In this document: piece after piece, positions 24,450 to 33,957 of the stretch
Layout of the letters: each line of letters begins with the position of its first letter
Position numbering within the stretch: the first letter of the stretch is position 1
Assembly (NCBI GenBank): GCA_014529385.2
Contig: CM043961.1
Coordinates: 15,314,978 to 15,378,977, forward strand
DNA length: 64,000 bases
Direction of reading: 5' to 3'
DNA from: Adiantum capillus-veneris
Lineage: Eukaryota; Streptophyta; Polypodiopsida; Polypodiales; Pteridaceae
Translations under genes and position numbers: made by a program
The notes under the pieces: model-generated
What the model was told of the DNA's origin: nothing
What the model saw: only the letters and a program-made list of their open reading frames with translations
The model's database searches: none

Positions 24450-25774
24450 ATGTCCACACATAGACGGCCCAAACCAGAGATAGAGGAGATTGTGTTGCAC
24501 AACACAAAAGACTCAGAGGGGGTATGGATCCCACAAGTATTCAAGAAGGGTGCATGGATCTACATGCAACCGTCACGTGCTGGACCTCATCGCGTACGGT
24601 GTCGAGATGTATTGGAACGTCATTGGAAGGGCCGGCTATTGGCATTCAAAGAAACAAAGTCCGGAATGGTGGCCATCCTACAACATGTCTACAGTGCAGC
24701 TGAGCTCCACCTCAAGAGAGCTTCAACTCAATTTGCACCTCATTGTAAGTTTTCATGGTTTAGCTATCCCATGCATATGTCATGTTTACGTTTATGTGAT
24801 CATTATGTTTAACTAAGGGCATTTGTAAAGATGTTTTTCCATCCAGCTTAGTTGAGGAGCAGCCGCTTGAGTGCCTCTCAGGCACGTTCATGGTTGTGCA
24901 TGCTCACATTGGGGAGCTTATGTTTCCTAATGTTTCATCGAAAAAACTTACCGAGCAGCGAATATTCATGTACTCCCACAAGTACGTGGTGCCGAAGTCA
25001 AGCCAAAGCTATGGTAGGTTAGAAGCCGTGGAGACACCCTCATTGCAGAGTGCAGAATGGCCAACTCTAGACCATTGGGCTTTGCTTTCTTTCAAGCGCA
25101 AGGTGCTGCAAGATTTCCAAGGGTCCCTAAAGTTTGGTAAGGCAACTAGATCGGTGGGTCTCAATTGGCATTGTCCCATTCATTTGTTTGTGCATGCATT
25201 CCGCTCTCTGCCGATTGTAGAAACACCAACAATGTTTGTTTGCAAAGAAGTTGACATAGATGCAATGGACACCATTCTAGGTGTCAATTGGGGCTATGTT
25301 GACGGTTTGCATGATGGTGACCATTATAAGTGCAATGTGTCCCCCACACAGCTTTGCCTTCGGTATTTGAAAGCAAGGTGCACCTTGTATGCACGGTTTA
25401 GCTATGAGAGGTGGATGCACAAACGTGGCAAATGGATACCCTTGCAGCTAAAAGCCGAAGAGATTCAATCCTTTGAAATTCGTGTCCGCATGCCCAATAA
25501 CGAGGTGGAGGTGGTTGCAGTGAATCCGCATTGGACTCTTGCCAATCTTCGGGAACACTTTGTCATAATGGGATTCGAGGATGTCGGTAATGCAAGTTTC
25601 AAACTAGAACAACGCAAGGTCTGCTTTGTGCTTGCTTAGCTACCTTTTCTTATTTTTTGTGGGTTTTTGCATTTTGATTGGCCATTTTTGGTTGTATAGA
25701 TTGGAAGGCGGATGGAGGCCACTATGCTTGTTTACAAAGATTGGGCTAGAGACGAAATCATCTTGTCTAAGTGA
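24450..25774 (+). CDS. P1, element-encoded protein with beta-grasp-like C-terminus
   Basis: Three exons, 24450-24744, 24852-25618 and 25700-25774, keep one open frame of 378 residues with no stop; this is the only undamaged gene of the element. Start chosen at the first ATG (MSTHRRPKPEIEEIVLHN). The N-terminal and central parts (GAWIYMQPSRAGPHRVRCRD, LNWHCPIHLFVHAFRSLP, CKEVDIDAMDTILGVNWGYV) match nothing I know. The last 75 residues alternate strand and helix as FEIRVRMPNNEVEVVAVNP, WTLANLREHF, SFKLEQRKIGRRMEATMLVY and DWARDEIIL, a layout like ubiquitin-like beta-grasp domains, but without a C-terminal Gly-Gly (it ends ILSK). A role as an adaptor or partner of the other element proteins is speculation. 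Lies 245 bp upstream of P2 on the same strand. Confidence 0.75.
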
Positions 25775-25930
25775 ATTGGCTTGTAACTTTAATCGTTTAT
25801 ATATTGGATATTTTATTAAAGATTTTGAAAATTTTTAAGGTGTTGTACTTGATTTTGTACTTGAGTTTTAAGGTGGTGTAGATTTATTTTTTAAATGCAT
25901 ATTTTTTATTTTTTTCGAGATGGAATATGT

Positions 25931-25940
25931 CTATATAAGG
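25931..25940 (+). promoter_or_regulatory. TATA box of P2
   Basis: CTATATAAGG, 80 bp before the P2 ATG and after an AT-rich stretch downstream of P1. Confidence 0.6.
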
Positions 25941-26019
25941 AGGACCACCTCCTCATTTCACCATTTTCATCTCACCATTGCAGAGAGACCTAGCATACCC
26001 AATCACGCAAAGAGAAGAA

Positions 26020-27581
26020 ATGGTTGCTACTAGTGCTTTAGATGCGTTCCTTACTGAGATTGGGCATGCAAATCGCTCTGAGCTTCAAGCATTTTTCACA
26101 ACCCAACCCGATTTGGAAACCACCTTGACCCTCCACTCTCAATCTCTTGAGCACATTACTTCATACATTTCCACGTGCATGGGGAGATTCATTGTTGAGT
26201 TACCAAACCGGCCAGGGAAATGGGTCCCTGAAGGCCTTCTCCACCACATCTACCAAGGGGACAGGCTATTTCATCAGCAGCTTGCACGCTTTGCCACCAT
26301 AGCACAACCCGCCGAACAATATGTTCGTCTTGAAGCTGTGGATGTGCGAGCAATGCATAAGGGAAGGATCGGAAACACTTTTTTCTCTCTTTAGGCCATA
26401 ATGATCTTCCTCCTTCACGAGTGCCCAACAGGCCCTGACGTAGTGCTACCTCACTTGCAGATCGGCGGGGTATTGGCTGATGTGAAGGACCCCAAGCCCG
26501 CGGCCGTTGACTCATCCGCAGAGGAGAGGACGCTTGCCTTGACCTACCCTGTAGGGATTCAAGGCCTCTTGGAGGCCTCTCCATCAGTCGGTTCATCCTC
26601 CAGACCGCCAGAAGGAACCACCACTCGGGATGCCATCCCTGAGGTAGAGATTACCCGCTTCTCCTCCATTGTGGTGGGTGGGGAGGAGTTTGTGTTTATG
26701 CACAATCTGGAGAAATCCTTTGAGCTTCGCATGGATGAGTGTTTCGCCATCCTCGATGCCCATGGAAAGTTTGATCTCGATACCACCACCTCCCATGACG
26801 ATGATCTCCTACTGCCCATGGGGAATACTTTGGCGGACACAGTGGCGATCGCACAAGCCGAGGTGGCAGCGGCCGAGCAGGCCAAGGTCTTTGAGGAGGA
26901 GTTTGTGGCCATGCAAGCCATGTGTTTGGCTAAACGCGCAAGAGTGGATTCACCACCACCTGCTGCAACACCTGTTTTTCTTGATCCAAAGGGGAAGTCA
27001 AGCATGGATCTTTACTTGCACCCGGATGCCGATGAGGAGGATCGTAGACAAGAGGTATAGATGCTCACTTACATTTGATTGTTACAAATGATTTTGTTAA
27101 TGTTATATGATAATTCTGTTCCATATCTCAGAAAACCTATGTTCTGCAGGATGTTCTGGAGGTTGACGCCTGGGCGCAATGGTCAGGGGGGAGGAGGACA
27201 CCGTTCGGACCTCAAGCGGCACTTTCTCACTACCTTGGCACACTTCCCACTAGTGTCATGGTGTTTGTCCATGACGACTACTCTCCCAATGGTCGCTACA
27301 ACATTTTTGCTCTCCGTTCACTCTCCAAGGCATTGTGTTTAACAACACTTGCCCAAACGGCCAACCTTGTAGTGCTTGTAAAGAAAGATTTTGCAATATC
27401 CACTTTCAATGTATATTTTCGTGGGCGCCTTATTGCCCATGTCGGCATGAACCAAGCTATAGGGGTTAATGACACCCAAGAAATCAAAACCACTTTACTT
27501 AACAGGGAGCCACCCCAAAAGGCCAAGCGCCAGAAAATTGTAATTAGAAAGATCCTAAAGCAAAAGCCGGATATCATGTAA
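26020..27581 (+). pseudogene. P2, unrecognised element-encoded protein (one premature stop)
   Basis: Two exons (26020-27054, 27150-27581; donor CAAGAG/GTATAG, acceptor TCTGCAG) make 488 codons plus stop. A single in-frame TAG at 26392 (codon 125) separates two halves that otherwise share one frame; CAG (Gln) is the simplest ancestor. Start ATG at 26020 follows the TATA box. Residues 1-124 look helical (SALDAFLTEIGHANRSELQA). The middle has an acidic, low-complexity region with a probable helix AIAQAEVAAAEQAKVFEEEF and a KRARVD basic motif. The C-terminal exon reads SVMVFVHDDYSPNGRYNIFA, TANLVVLVKKDF, FRGRLIAHVGMNQAIG, and ends in a Lys-rich tail that could be a nuclear signal. I cannot assign a function. 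It converges on the H3 variant. Confidence 0.65.
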
Positions 27582-27815
27582 AGCATTGATTTCTTTAATG
27601 AAACTACTTTTTGCTGTCTATGACTCTCTTTTTTGCAAGGTTTTGAATTTCTTATATGTTGGGCTTCCATTGTGTATGAGAAGCACCATAATTTCTCCTA
27701 TGACTACTAAAGGGTATGGCAGGCATTAAAATTTAAAAAATGCATACTTTGTTATATCTAGGCTTCCAAAGTTATGTATGTGCCTAGTAAAGGGCTTGGA
27801 AGTCCCTAAAATATG

Positions 27816-27886
27816 CTGCCACAAGGGCGCGCATTGGGGCTTTCCATCAGTTAATGAACTGTGCAAATGCGCGCCCTTTGTGGTAG
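27816..27886. repeat. Hairpin 1 (arms of about 20 bp)
   Basis: Left arm CTGCCACAAGGGCGCGCATT and right arm AATGCGCGCCCTTTGTGGTA pair with one bulge and one mismatch around a loop of about 30 bases. Confidence 0.85.
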
Positions 27887-27978
27887 ATGAAATTGGACAC
27901 ATCTAAGAGAATACCCAGGTACAAAACAGAGTGACAAGACATTAATACCCAGTTGCAAAAGAGAAAGACATGGATACC

Positions 27979-28209
27979 CAGGTAACCTTAAGCCCATCTT
28001 GCCCCAGATACCTAAAGTTGTATCAACAAACCACAAGAGTAAACTATGGCAATATCTAAGCCCTTTTTGGAGTATAGGAGCATACCCAATTACAAAACAG
28101 AGTGACCAGGTAACCTTAAGCCCATCTTGCCCCAGATACCTAAAGTTGTATTAACAAACCACAAGAGTAAACTTTGTGGCAATATCTAAGCCCTTTTTGG
28201 AGTATAGGA
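27979..28209. repeat. Tandem duplication of about 100 bp
   Basis: CCAGGTAACCTTAAGCCCAT starts copies at 27979 and 28107; both run to TTTTTGGAGTATAGGA with few differences. Confidence 0.85.
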
Positions 28210-28342
28210 CTGACATGGACTAAGGGGGGATGATTGCCAGCAGCATCTATGCTAATTGAAGCATTGAAGCAAACAAAACATACTTATTGCTTGTCAAAAT
28301 TGTCTGGAAACCACTGGAAAGTGTCTGGAAAGCACTAGGAAA

Positions 28343-28416
28343 GGCTGCCACAAGGGCGCGCATTATGTCCATCCATAGGCCTCTGGAAGCCCCAAATGCA
28401 CGCCCTTGTGGCAGCC
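28343..28416. repeat. Hairpin 2 (21-bp arms)
   Basis: Left arm GCTGCCACAAGGGCGCGCAT and right arm ATGCACGCCCTTGTGGCAGC pair with one mismatch, extended by one G-C pair. The arm sequence is the same as in hairpin 1, while the loop differs. Confidence 0.88.
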
Positions 28417-28796
28417 AATTTGGGGGCATTCCAAGCCATTTTCAACACTTTGTAGATGTTTTTGCCATGCAATAGTGAGTCACATAGCATGGATACATCA
28501 GGAAGTGCATGCCCCACTTAGCCAAGGTGCTAAACGTAGGCAATTTTTCACAATAACAAGCTAATGGCTACATACATACAATAGAAGGTAGACAAAACTT
28601 GAACCAGTGCTACATTGCATGGTACAGAATTAAAACAATACAATGCGTAGTGGGGTATACAATAAAAGACGCTTATATTCAAATTCTTCCCAATACAATG
28701 CACAGAGTGGGATATACAATCAAAAGACGCTTGTATTCAAATTCTTCCCAATCTTGGAGTTCCGTAAATACAAAAAGGTTGATGCCTAATTACAAG

Positions 28797-29660
28797 CTAC
28801 TCCTCATGGCGCAAACGGCGAGTAAGCTGCATATCCTTGGGCATAATGGTTACATGCTTTGCATGGATGGCACAGAGGTTAGAATCCTCGAATATGCCAG
28901 TTAAATATTGCTCTGCTGTCTCTTGGACTGCCTCTATGGCCACAGCGCCCATCCGAAACTGAGTGTTGTACAATTGCAAAACCTCCCTGCATAGCCTTGC
29001 AAAAGGGGCCCTCCGAATCAAGAGCTCAGTGCTCTTTTGATAGTGTCGAATCTCCGCAAAAGCACGGCTGCGCTTTCGTACCTTCTGAGGTCGACGTGGA
29101 GATGCATTTTTGGCACGAGTCGGGGCAGCTTGCTTTCTCTTCTTGTAGACAATGCTCTTTCTCTTTTTTTTCTGCACAGGCACTTCCAACACCTCATAAT
29201 CTGATTCCACCCACTCTCTATCTGATTCGTGCTCTTCACTATTGACCGGATGTGATGGTGTAGGTCCACTCCCTTTAGGAAGTGTCTTACCCCCAATAGA
29301 CATGTGAGCCTGATAAGTTTGTATTTGGACACCAACCCATGGGGAATCTTCATCCGTTTGCGTCTCTTCGGAGCCTTCTGATGGTTGCTTTTGGTTGTTT
29401 GTTTCTTTGCCCTGGTCGCTCTCATCCTCCCTGTTGCCATCATAATCGTTGGAGTCTGATGAATAGACAACAAGGTGATGCTTCCGTCTCTCTTTTGCTA
29501 TTGTAGAGGACTGGCCATGCTAATTTGAAGCTCCAGCTTCTTCTATGTGGACCTCACCTTGAGCTTGTGAAGTTCCAGCTTCTGTTGTTGTACCTTTGAT
29601 TCGTTGGCCATCCGGCCCCTCTGGATATGCAATCCTAGCCATTTGTTTTATTCTTGCCAT
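28797..29660 (-). pseudogene. Long-tailed histone H3 variant carried by the element
   Basis: One frame of 287 codons plus stop from ATG 29660, broken only by TAG at 29520-29522 (codon 47; CAG the likely ancestor). Residues 1-14 read MARIKQMARIAYPE, matching the H3 start ARTKQTAR with K4 and R8 kept. The tail is about 200 residues instead of 38-44, acidic then basic ([18 protein letters not shown]). The fold follows from about 29063: [78 protein letters not shown] and LTRRLRHEE. Distance from the REV to the FED motif equals canonical H3, so loop 1 is not lengthened as in CenH3. It would pair with H4 in a nucleosome. A shorter product from ATG 29303 (168 aa) would keep the whole fold. Confidence 0.92.
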
Positions 29661-29703
29661 GGTAGCACCTAGTAGGGAAAATGACAAAATGAGCCCCTTC
29701 AAC

Positions 29704-29713
29704 CTTTAAATAG
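29704..29713 (-). promoter_or_regulatory. TATA-like box of the H3 variant
   Basis: CTATTTAAAG on the minus strand, about 45 bp before the ATG, in the 140-bp gap after the KSHY gene. It suggests the variant has its own promoter. Confidence 0.45.
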
Positions 29714-29801
29714 GTTTTTTTGAGATTTGGGCCCTTTCACACTATGCGGCCAATTGAGTGAAACTCAAATAAAGCAATTGAATTTAACAACTAAACCTGG
29801 A

Positions 29802-32591
29802 TCATGCGGACGGTTGACGCGACGCCCAAACGCTGCCTTTTCGATATTTAGTTGCATGCCAAGATTCATGGCCCAGGGACGCTCGCGAGCGTTTCCACTT
29901 CTCGGATGCTGCAGTACGGGGAGCGTTGCGTAACTGCTTTGCTAACATCGATTCTCTTGCTTTCTCAATAGTACGAGTTCTCCCAAAGGTGTGCCTAAAA
30001 AACCAGTTAAACATCTCTTGGAGGTAGTTGGAGTGTGAACTACCACCACCATGCCGAGTATTCTTGAAGTAGACTCCTTTTGCTCGATAGTGGGACTTCT
30101 CCATGCCTTGTGTACTCCATATATCAAGCGAACCATAGCGGTCCATGAAGTATGCACCATGCGCATAGAGAATGTGCTAAAACAACCAAAAAGGAGATAA
30201 GCAAATAGAAAAGTTGCATTTTCAAACATTGCATATGTATTAAGTCCATTAAAACAAACCATGTAGTGTGTAATCTTGCTTTCAGACCATCCGTCCTTAG
30301 CGGCCTTTGTGAATTCATAAAGCACCTGCTTGAACTCCTCTCGCTGCTCAATGGTGGTGCTTGAAAGATTCATCAATTGCACAAACATTTGAAAGGATGA
30401 CCATACTAGCTTGCGTTGGTTAGCAACCTCCACACTGGGATCTTTGTCCGTCGTGCATGAACACAAATCTTTCCACAACTCCCACCGCTTCTCACGACAC
30501 TTACCTTGGATACCTGCATTGGAGACTTTGATATCTTCATGAAAAATCGACGTGCCTTGGCTCCATTCATGGAAACCTTCAGTGCCACCTCATATGTCTT
30601 CTCCCTACAAGTCTCTGCGACAATGTTCACCCTTGATCAGTGACATCCAATCTCATTAAGGAGCGTCTCCACCCCCTGCAAGGAGTCTTTTGACCGTTGA
30701 AGGGGCTTCATTGTGAAAGCATAAAGGCATGCAATGTACAAAAGTGAACATTGTTGAGGGAGAAAGGAATTATGGGGTTCCACCCAGGATCTTTGCTATC
30801 CCTATTGGGCACGTGCAGCATATCACATGAAAGAACTGAAGTTTGCCACTCCCTATTTATATGGTCATCATTATCTTCGTCCTGACCTTCCACTTGAGTT
30901 GCTCGACTTGTCTTCTGCCCTTTCGTACAGAATGGACAGGGAAGTAAAGAATTTGCACCTTGTTTGCATCCAAGCATGCACTTTATGGTCTTTAGATCAC
31001 CACCTAAATACCATTCAACATCAAACTCCCCACGTCCTGGAACCATGAGCTTCTCACCGTTTATTTGAGCTTTAATGACCTCTATGACCCATGGGATTCT
31101 ACTGAAAATCCATGCAAGGACTTCATGTGTCTCTTTCGAAACTTCAATTGCACCAAGCCACCATATATCCTTCTCTAATTGCACACTAAAAGAGGGCTTT
31201 GTCGCTTCACTCGAACTGCAAGATTGCTTGGCATAAGCTAGGGCTTCATTCATAAGCGTGATGCTCATTCTCTCCAACTTTCTCCCTTTAACAATTACAC
31301 ACTCATCCAACTTCAGCACGAACACAAGCTTGCCTTCAAGAACTGCCAACAACATAAAGCCTCAGAATGCTTGTTATAACACATCATAGAGGATGTAGGC
31401 AACTCTAAACTAACCTGCATCACTCAAATTGTAGAAAACAGCCATGGACTGCTGCAATCGTATCAAGTCCACAAAGATATTGTTGAATTTGGTGTAAACA
31501 AACCCTTTGGTCCGCAACACACTGTTAGAAACAGCACCGCTTCCCTTCCCGCAGCCCTTCCTTCCTTGTGATTTGCTACGGAGCGGCTGAAGAGGCATCG
31601 TGTCTTCAATATACAAGTAGTCCCCTAATCGGTGAACAACACCTTCATGTGACACCTTCTTGGCAATCTGCACTCTGTGAGGAAGTGGGAATAGGTTTTC
31701 CGTTACTCCTCGACTTCTTAATGCATCTTTTAACACTTGATGTATTGCTTGATATCCCTTGGTACTAACCCCAACAGCATCACAAATATCCTTTAAAAAA
31801 CTCTCTTAGTGATTGCGTCTTTCAAGTGTTTTGCCTCTGGAGCATCAAGCATCCCAATAAAATCCTCTTTGTTGAAACAAGAACGAAGTAAAGTAGCCCT
31901 AGCTTCCGCATTCTCGCCGTCGCACGTTTCTTGGACGAAGTTCCTATTGCCCAAAACAACAATGATGAGCCGTATTAGACGTAAACAACATGAGGGACAG
32001 AACATGTTACCTCATAGCTGTCACCCTTCGTTTTCTTGCACCTCCACGTGGTGCAAGAGTCTGAATTTCGGACAACTCTCGTTTCCTCACCCTACCTCCC
32101 ATGGCAGTACTCTTCATGTGTGAAAGAGTATCCTCAAGCTTTTTAATTACATTTTCCTTGGTTGTGATGGTGCTCTTTGCCTCCTCAAGCGCACTAGTAG
32201 TTGTTTGCATCTGATCTTGAAGATTGTGGAAACTCCCATTGAGCAACTACCAATGACGCAAGTAGATCTCGGACCGCGCAATCTCGTGTTTGTTGAGTCT
32301 CTTGCAGTAGCCCAACAAACCTTGCTCTCCATTTCCAACGTATTGCAATAGTGATGGAATGTTTGTAAAAGACGGATGAACATTGAGAGAAGGATCCTTT
32401 GGATACAAGCATCCGTCTATCCAGAGATCCACATTCTTCTCCCCTTGAGCGCGACGTTCGTTGGCTGAAGGTAATGTACCCAAGCATGTTTTCTTTGTCG
32501 GAACATACTCTTGAGGTAGGCGTAGGAAAAGCCCTGGAGACCTACCGCGTGAAGATCTTGCCGGGACATTGGTCACGTCGTCAAGAGGCAT
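29802..32591 (-). pseudogene. KSHY-family transposase-like gene, copy B (in the 9.4-kb element)
   Basis: Exons: 32591-32011, 31943-31415, about 31345-30261 and 30177-29802. Start at ATG 32591 (MPLDDVTNVPARSSRGR) rather than an upstream ATG, because the upstream part is a 36-bp tandem repeat. Shared blocks: KNVDLWIDGCLYPKDP, GLLGYCKRL, coiled coil, VSTKGYQAIHQVLKD, FVLKLDECVIVKGRKLERM, DIWWLGAIEV, EFDVEWYLGGDLKTIKCM, GANSLLPCPFC, NVHFCTLHAF, ITHYM and WSTQGMEKSHYRAKGVYFKN.TRHGG. Damage: TAG at 32247 (Gln likely), frameshifts at T runs near 31803 and 30540, and disorder near 30640-30730. KLDEC, GDLK and GMEKSHY may supply a D-D-E triad; PCPFC suggests a metal site. It is the only gene of the element that looks like a mobility enzyme. 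Confidence 0.72.
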
Positions 32592-33110
32592 TGTAGGATG
32601 GAGAGATGGAGCTTGAAGGATGGAGAGATAGAGCTTGTAGGATGGAGAGATGGAGCTTGAAGGATGGAGAGATGGGTGTGTAGGTGCAGCAGCAGGTGCA
32701 GATGCAAGGGGGATGGGTGTAGGAGAGGAGCTTAGATTAGGAGGGAAAGTTTTCAATTTTGGGGGGAATTTCCTAAAAGTTTGGAGGGAGTCAAAAAATG
32801 TTGAATTTTGAGTAATTTAACTTAAGACCCACGGATTTGCTTAGGTGGCATGGGAGAGTTAAGAGGCCACTTACAAGTTGGCCAAAAAGTTAGAGAGAGA
32901 AGACCCCTACCCCCCTACTTTTCAAATGGTTTACCCCCCCCCTTCCCTACTTTTCAAATGGTTTACCCCCCCCTTCCCACTTTTTAAATGGTTACCCCCC
33001 CCCAACCTTTTTAGGGGTCAAAGGTGGAGGAGACCCTACCAAAATAGCCCCATTCAAAGCCTTTGTCCCCCTTAATCTTGGCAGGCTTCCTTTAAATTAG
33101 GGATTCTTAC
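32592..33110 (-). other. Upstream region of KSHY copy B
   Basis: Contains about three 36-bp repeats of GGATGGAGAGATGGAGCTTG (32596-32680) and, near 32910-33005, three copies of a CCCC(T/C)..TTTTCAAATGGTTTACC unit. Presumably promoter and 5' UTR. No other gene seen. Confidence 0.55.
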
Positions 33111-33144
33111 AAGGCCCATGGAGAGTCCATTTTTTTCCTAATGG
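33111..33144 (-). repeat. Right inverted end of the 9.4-kb element
   Basis: Inverted match to 23776-23808. Another 39 bp (33145-33183) lie between it and the target duplication AGAATC. Confidence 0.72.
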
Positions 33145-33183
33145 ACGGAGACAAGGAAATGCCATAGTTTCTAAATACCCTGC

Positions 33184-33957
33184 AGAATCAAAAGAGGAAA
33201 TGAGAAATTCTACATCATCTCTAGCAAACCTAAGAGCCTCATGCACCATGAGTCGACAAAGTGGAACAGGAGGAGGCAATGTCTTCTTCTTGACATAAAA
33301 TTAGCTTAGAACATCTTTCATCAAGGAAAGCGAAATTTGCTTGCCTAGGTGTTTGGAATGCTTATTCTCATCATCCCCTTCATGATCACTATCTTCTTCA
33401 TTGTCCTAAGGATCTTCAATATGAACATTGGTCTCTACATACAGTAAACATACAAACATTTAATTGTCCAAAAACATATGCAATTAGGATTAGATAGTCC
33501 AAGGTATTTAATTTACAAAAAAATTTCCACAGTCTCCTTTGCACAGAGACAACTTTTTCAAAAAAAAACCCGCACACCCTATATAGGGCTCTCACATGAG
33601 ATTTAAGAACCTTATCTCAAACATAAACAAAAACAGTACTTAGTATTTTCTCAGTAACTATCAATGATATGTATATAAAAAATTATACACCCTTCCTTAA
33701 TCTTCCACATTGTTGAGCACAACCAAACTTTCTCAACAAAAATCAAACGTCCATAGAATTTAACCGATAAAAACACACCTTTTAAGATTCCTATTCTTTT
33801 TATTGGGGGGAGTGTCTAAATGTCGAACTTGTGATGATGCCTCTTGATCGATAGTTCCCTTTGGTATACAACCGTATCTTAGCTTCATGCTCACTTGATG
33901 GTTGCTAAAAGGCGAGATTGGAGGTTTTCTTTTCTAGCAATCCCTCTTTGGTGCCAT
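33184..33957 (-). pseudogene. Gene X, 5' part
   Basis: Exon 1 starts at ATG 33957 (MAPKRDC, then TAG, then KRKPPISPFSNHQVSMKLRY) and ends near 33779 at a GTGTG donor. Exon 2 runs from 33434 to the insertion at 33184: an acidic stretch (EEDSDHEGDDENK), then LPPPVPLCRLMVHEALRF and DDVEFLISSFDS. It continues at 23771 beyond the mobile element. Stops TAG and TAA replace likely Gln codons at three places. The phase across intron 1 does not fit perfectly, so an indel or a misjudged border is possible. Intron 1 holds a copy of the GTCTCCTTTG..GGATTT-type motif at about 33528-33610. Confidence 0.6.

Larger units (their letters stand above)
27582..28796. other. Convergent spacer with hairpins and a duplication
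   Basis: 1.2 kb between the 3' ends of P2 (plus) and the H3 variant (minus). It contains two related hairpins and a roughly 100-bp tandem duplication. No coding frame of interest; the small ORFs lie on hairpin arms. Confidence 0.7.
23772..33183. mobile_element. 9.4-kb four-gene element with inverted ends, inserted in gene X
   Basis: AGAATC occurs immediately outside both ends (23766-23771 and 33184-33189), and both copies are in the same codon phase of gene X; deleting the element joins SSFDS to RGDTI in frame. Inverted ends of about 33 bp match at 23776-23808 and 33111-33144 (ATTAGGAAAAATATGGACTC against ATTAGGAAAAAAATGGACTC, then TCC.TGGGCCTT). The right end has 39 further bases outside the inverted match, so one end may be altered. 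Cargo: P1 and P2 (plus), an H3 variant and a KSHY transposase-like gene (minus), converging on a hairpin-bearing spacer. A 6-bp duplication excludes most common plant superfamilies that use 2, 3, 8 or 9 bp. Family unknown to me. Confidence 0.75.

Noticed and set aside
26342-26395. A 54-base intron in P2 ending TTTCTCTCTTTAG
   Set aside because: No plausible donor at an acceptable distance, and the frame continues unchanged across the TAG, so a point mutation is simpler.
29520-29617. A short intron removing the TAG in the H3 variant
   Set aside because: Candidate donors CTCAAG/GTGAGG and CAAAG/GTACAA with acceptor AATTAG give introns of 38 or 74 bases, and both shift the frame away from the H3 fold.
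28797-29660. Calling the H3 variant a centromeric CenH3
   Set aside because: The loop-1 spacing between the REV and FED motifs equals canonical H3, and the QKSTELLI and IMPKD.QL blocks are canonical. CenH3 proteins usually have a longer loop 1 and a divergent start.
23772-33183. Alternative genetic code with TAG read as Gln
   Set aside because: The H3 gene itself ends in TAG, P2 in TAA and P1 in TGA, and gene X also has TAA and TGA inside. Simple decay explains the pattern better.
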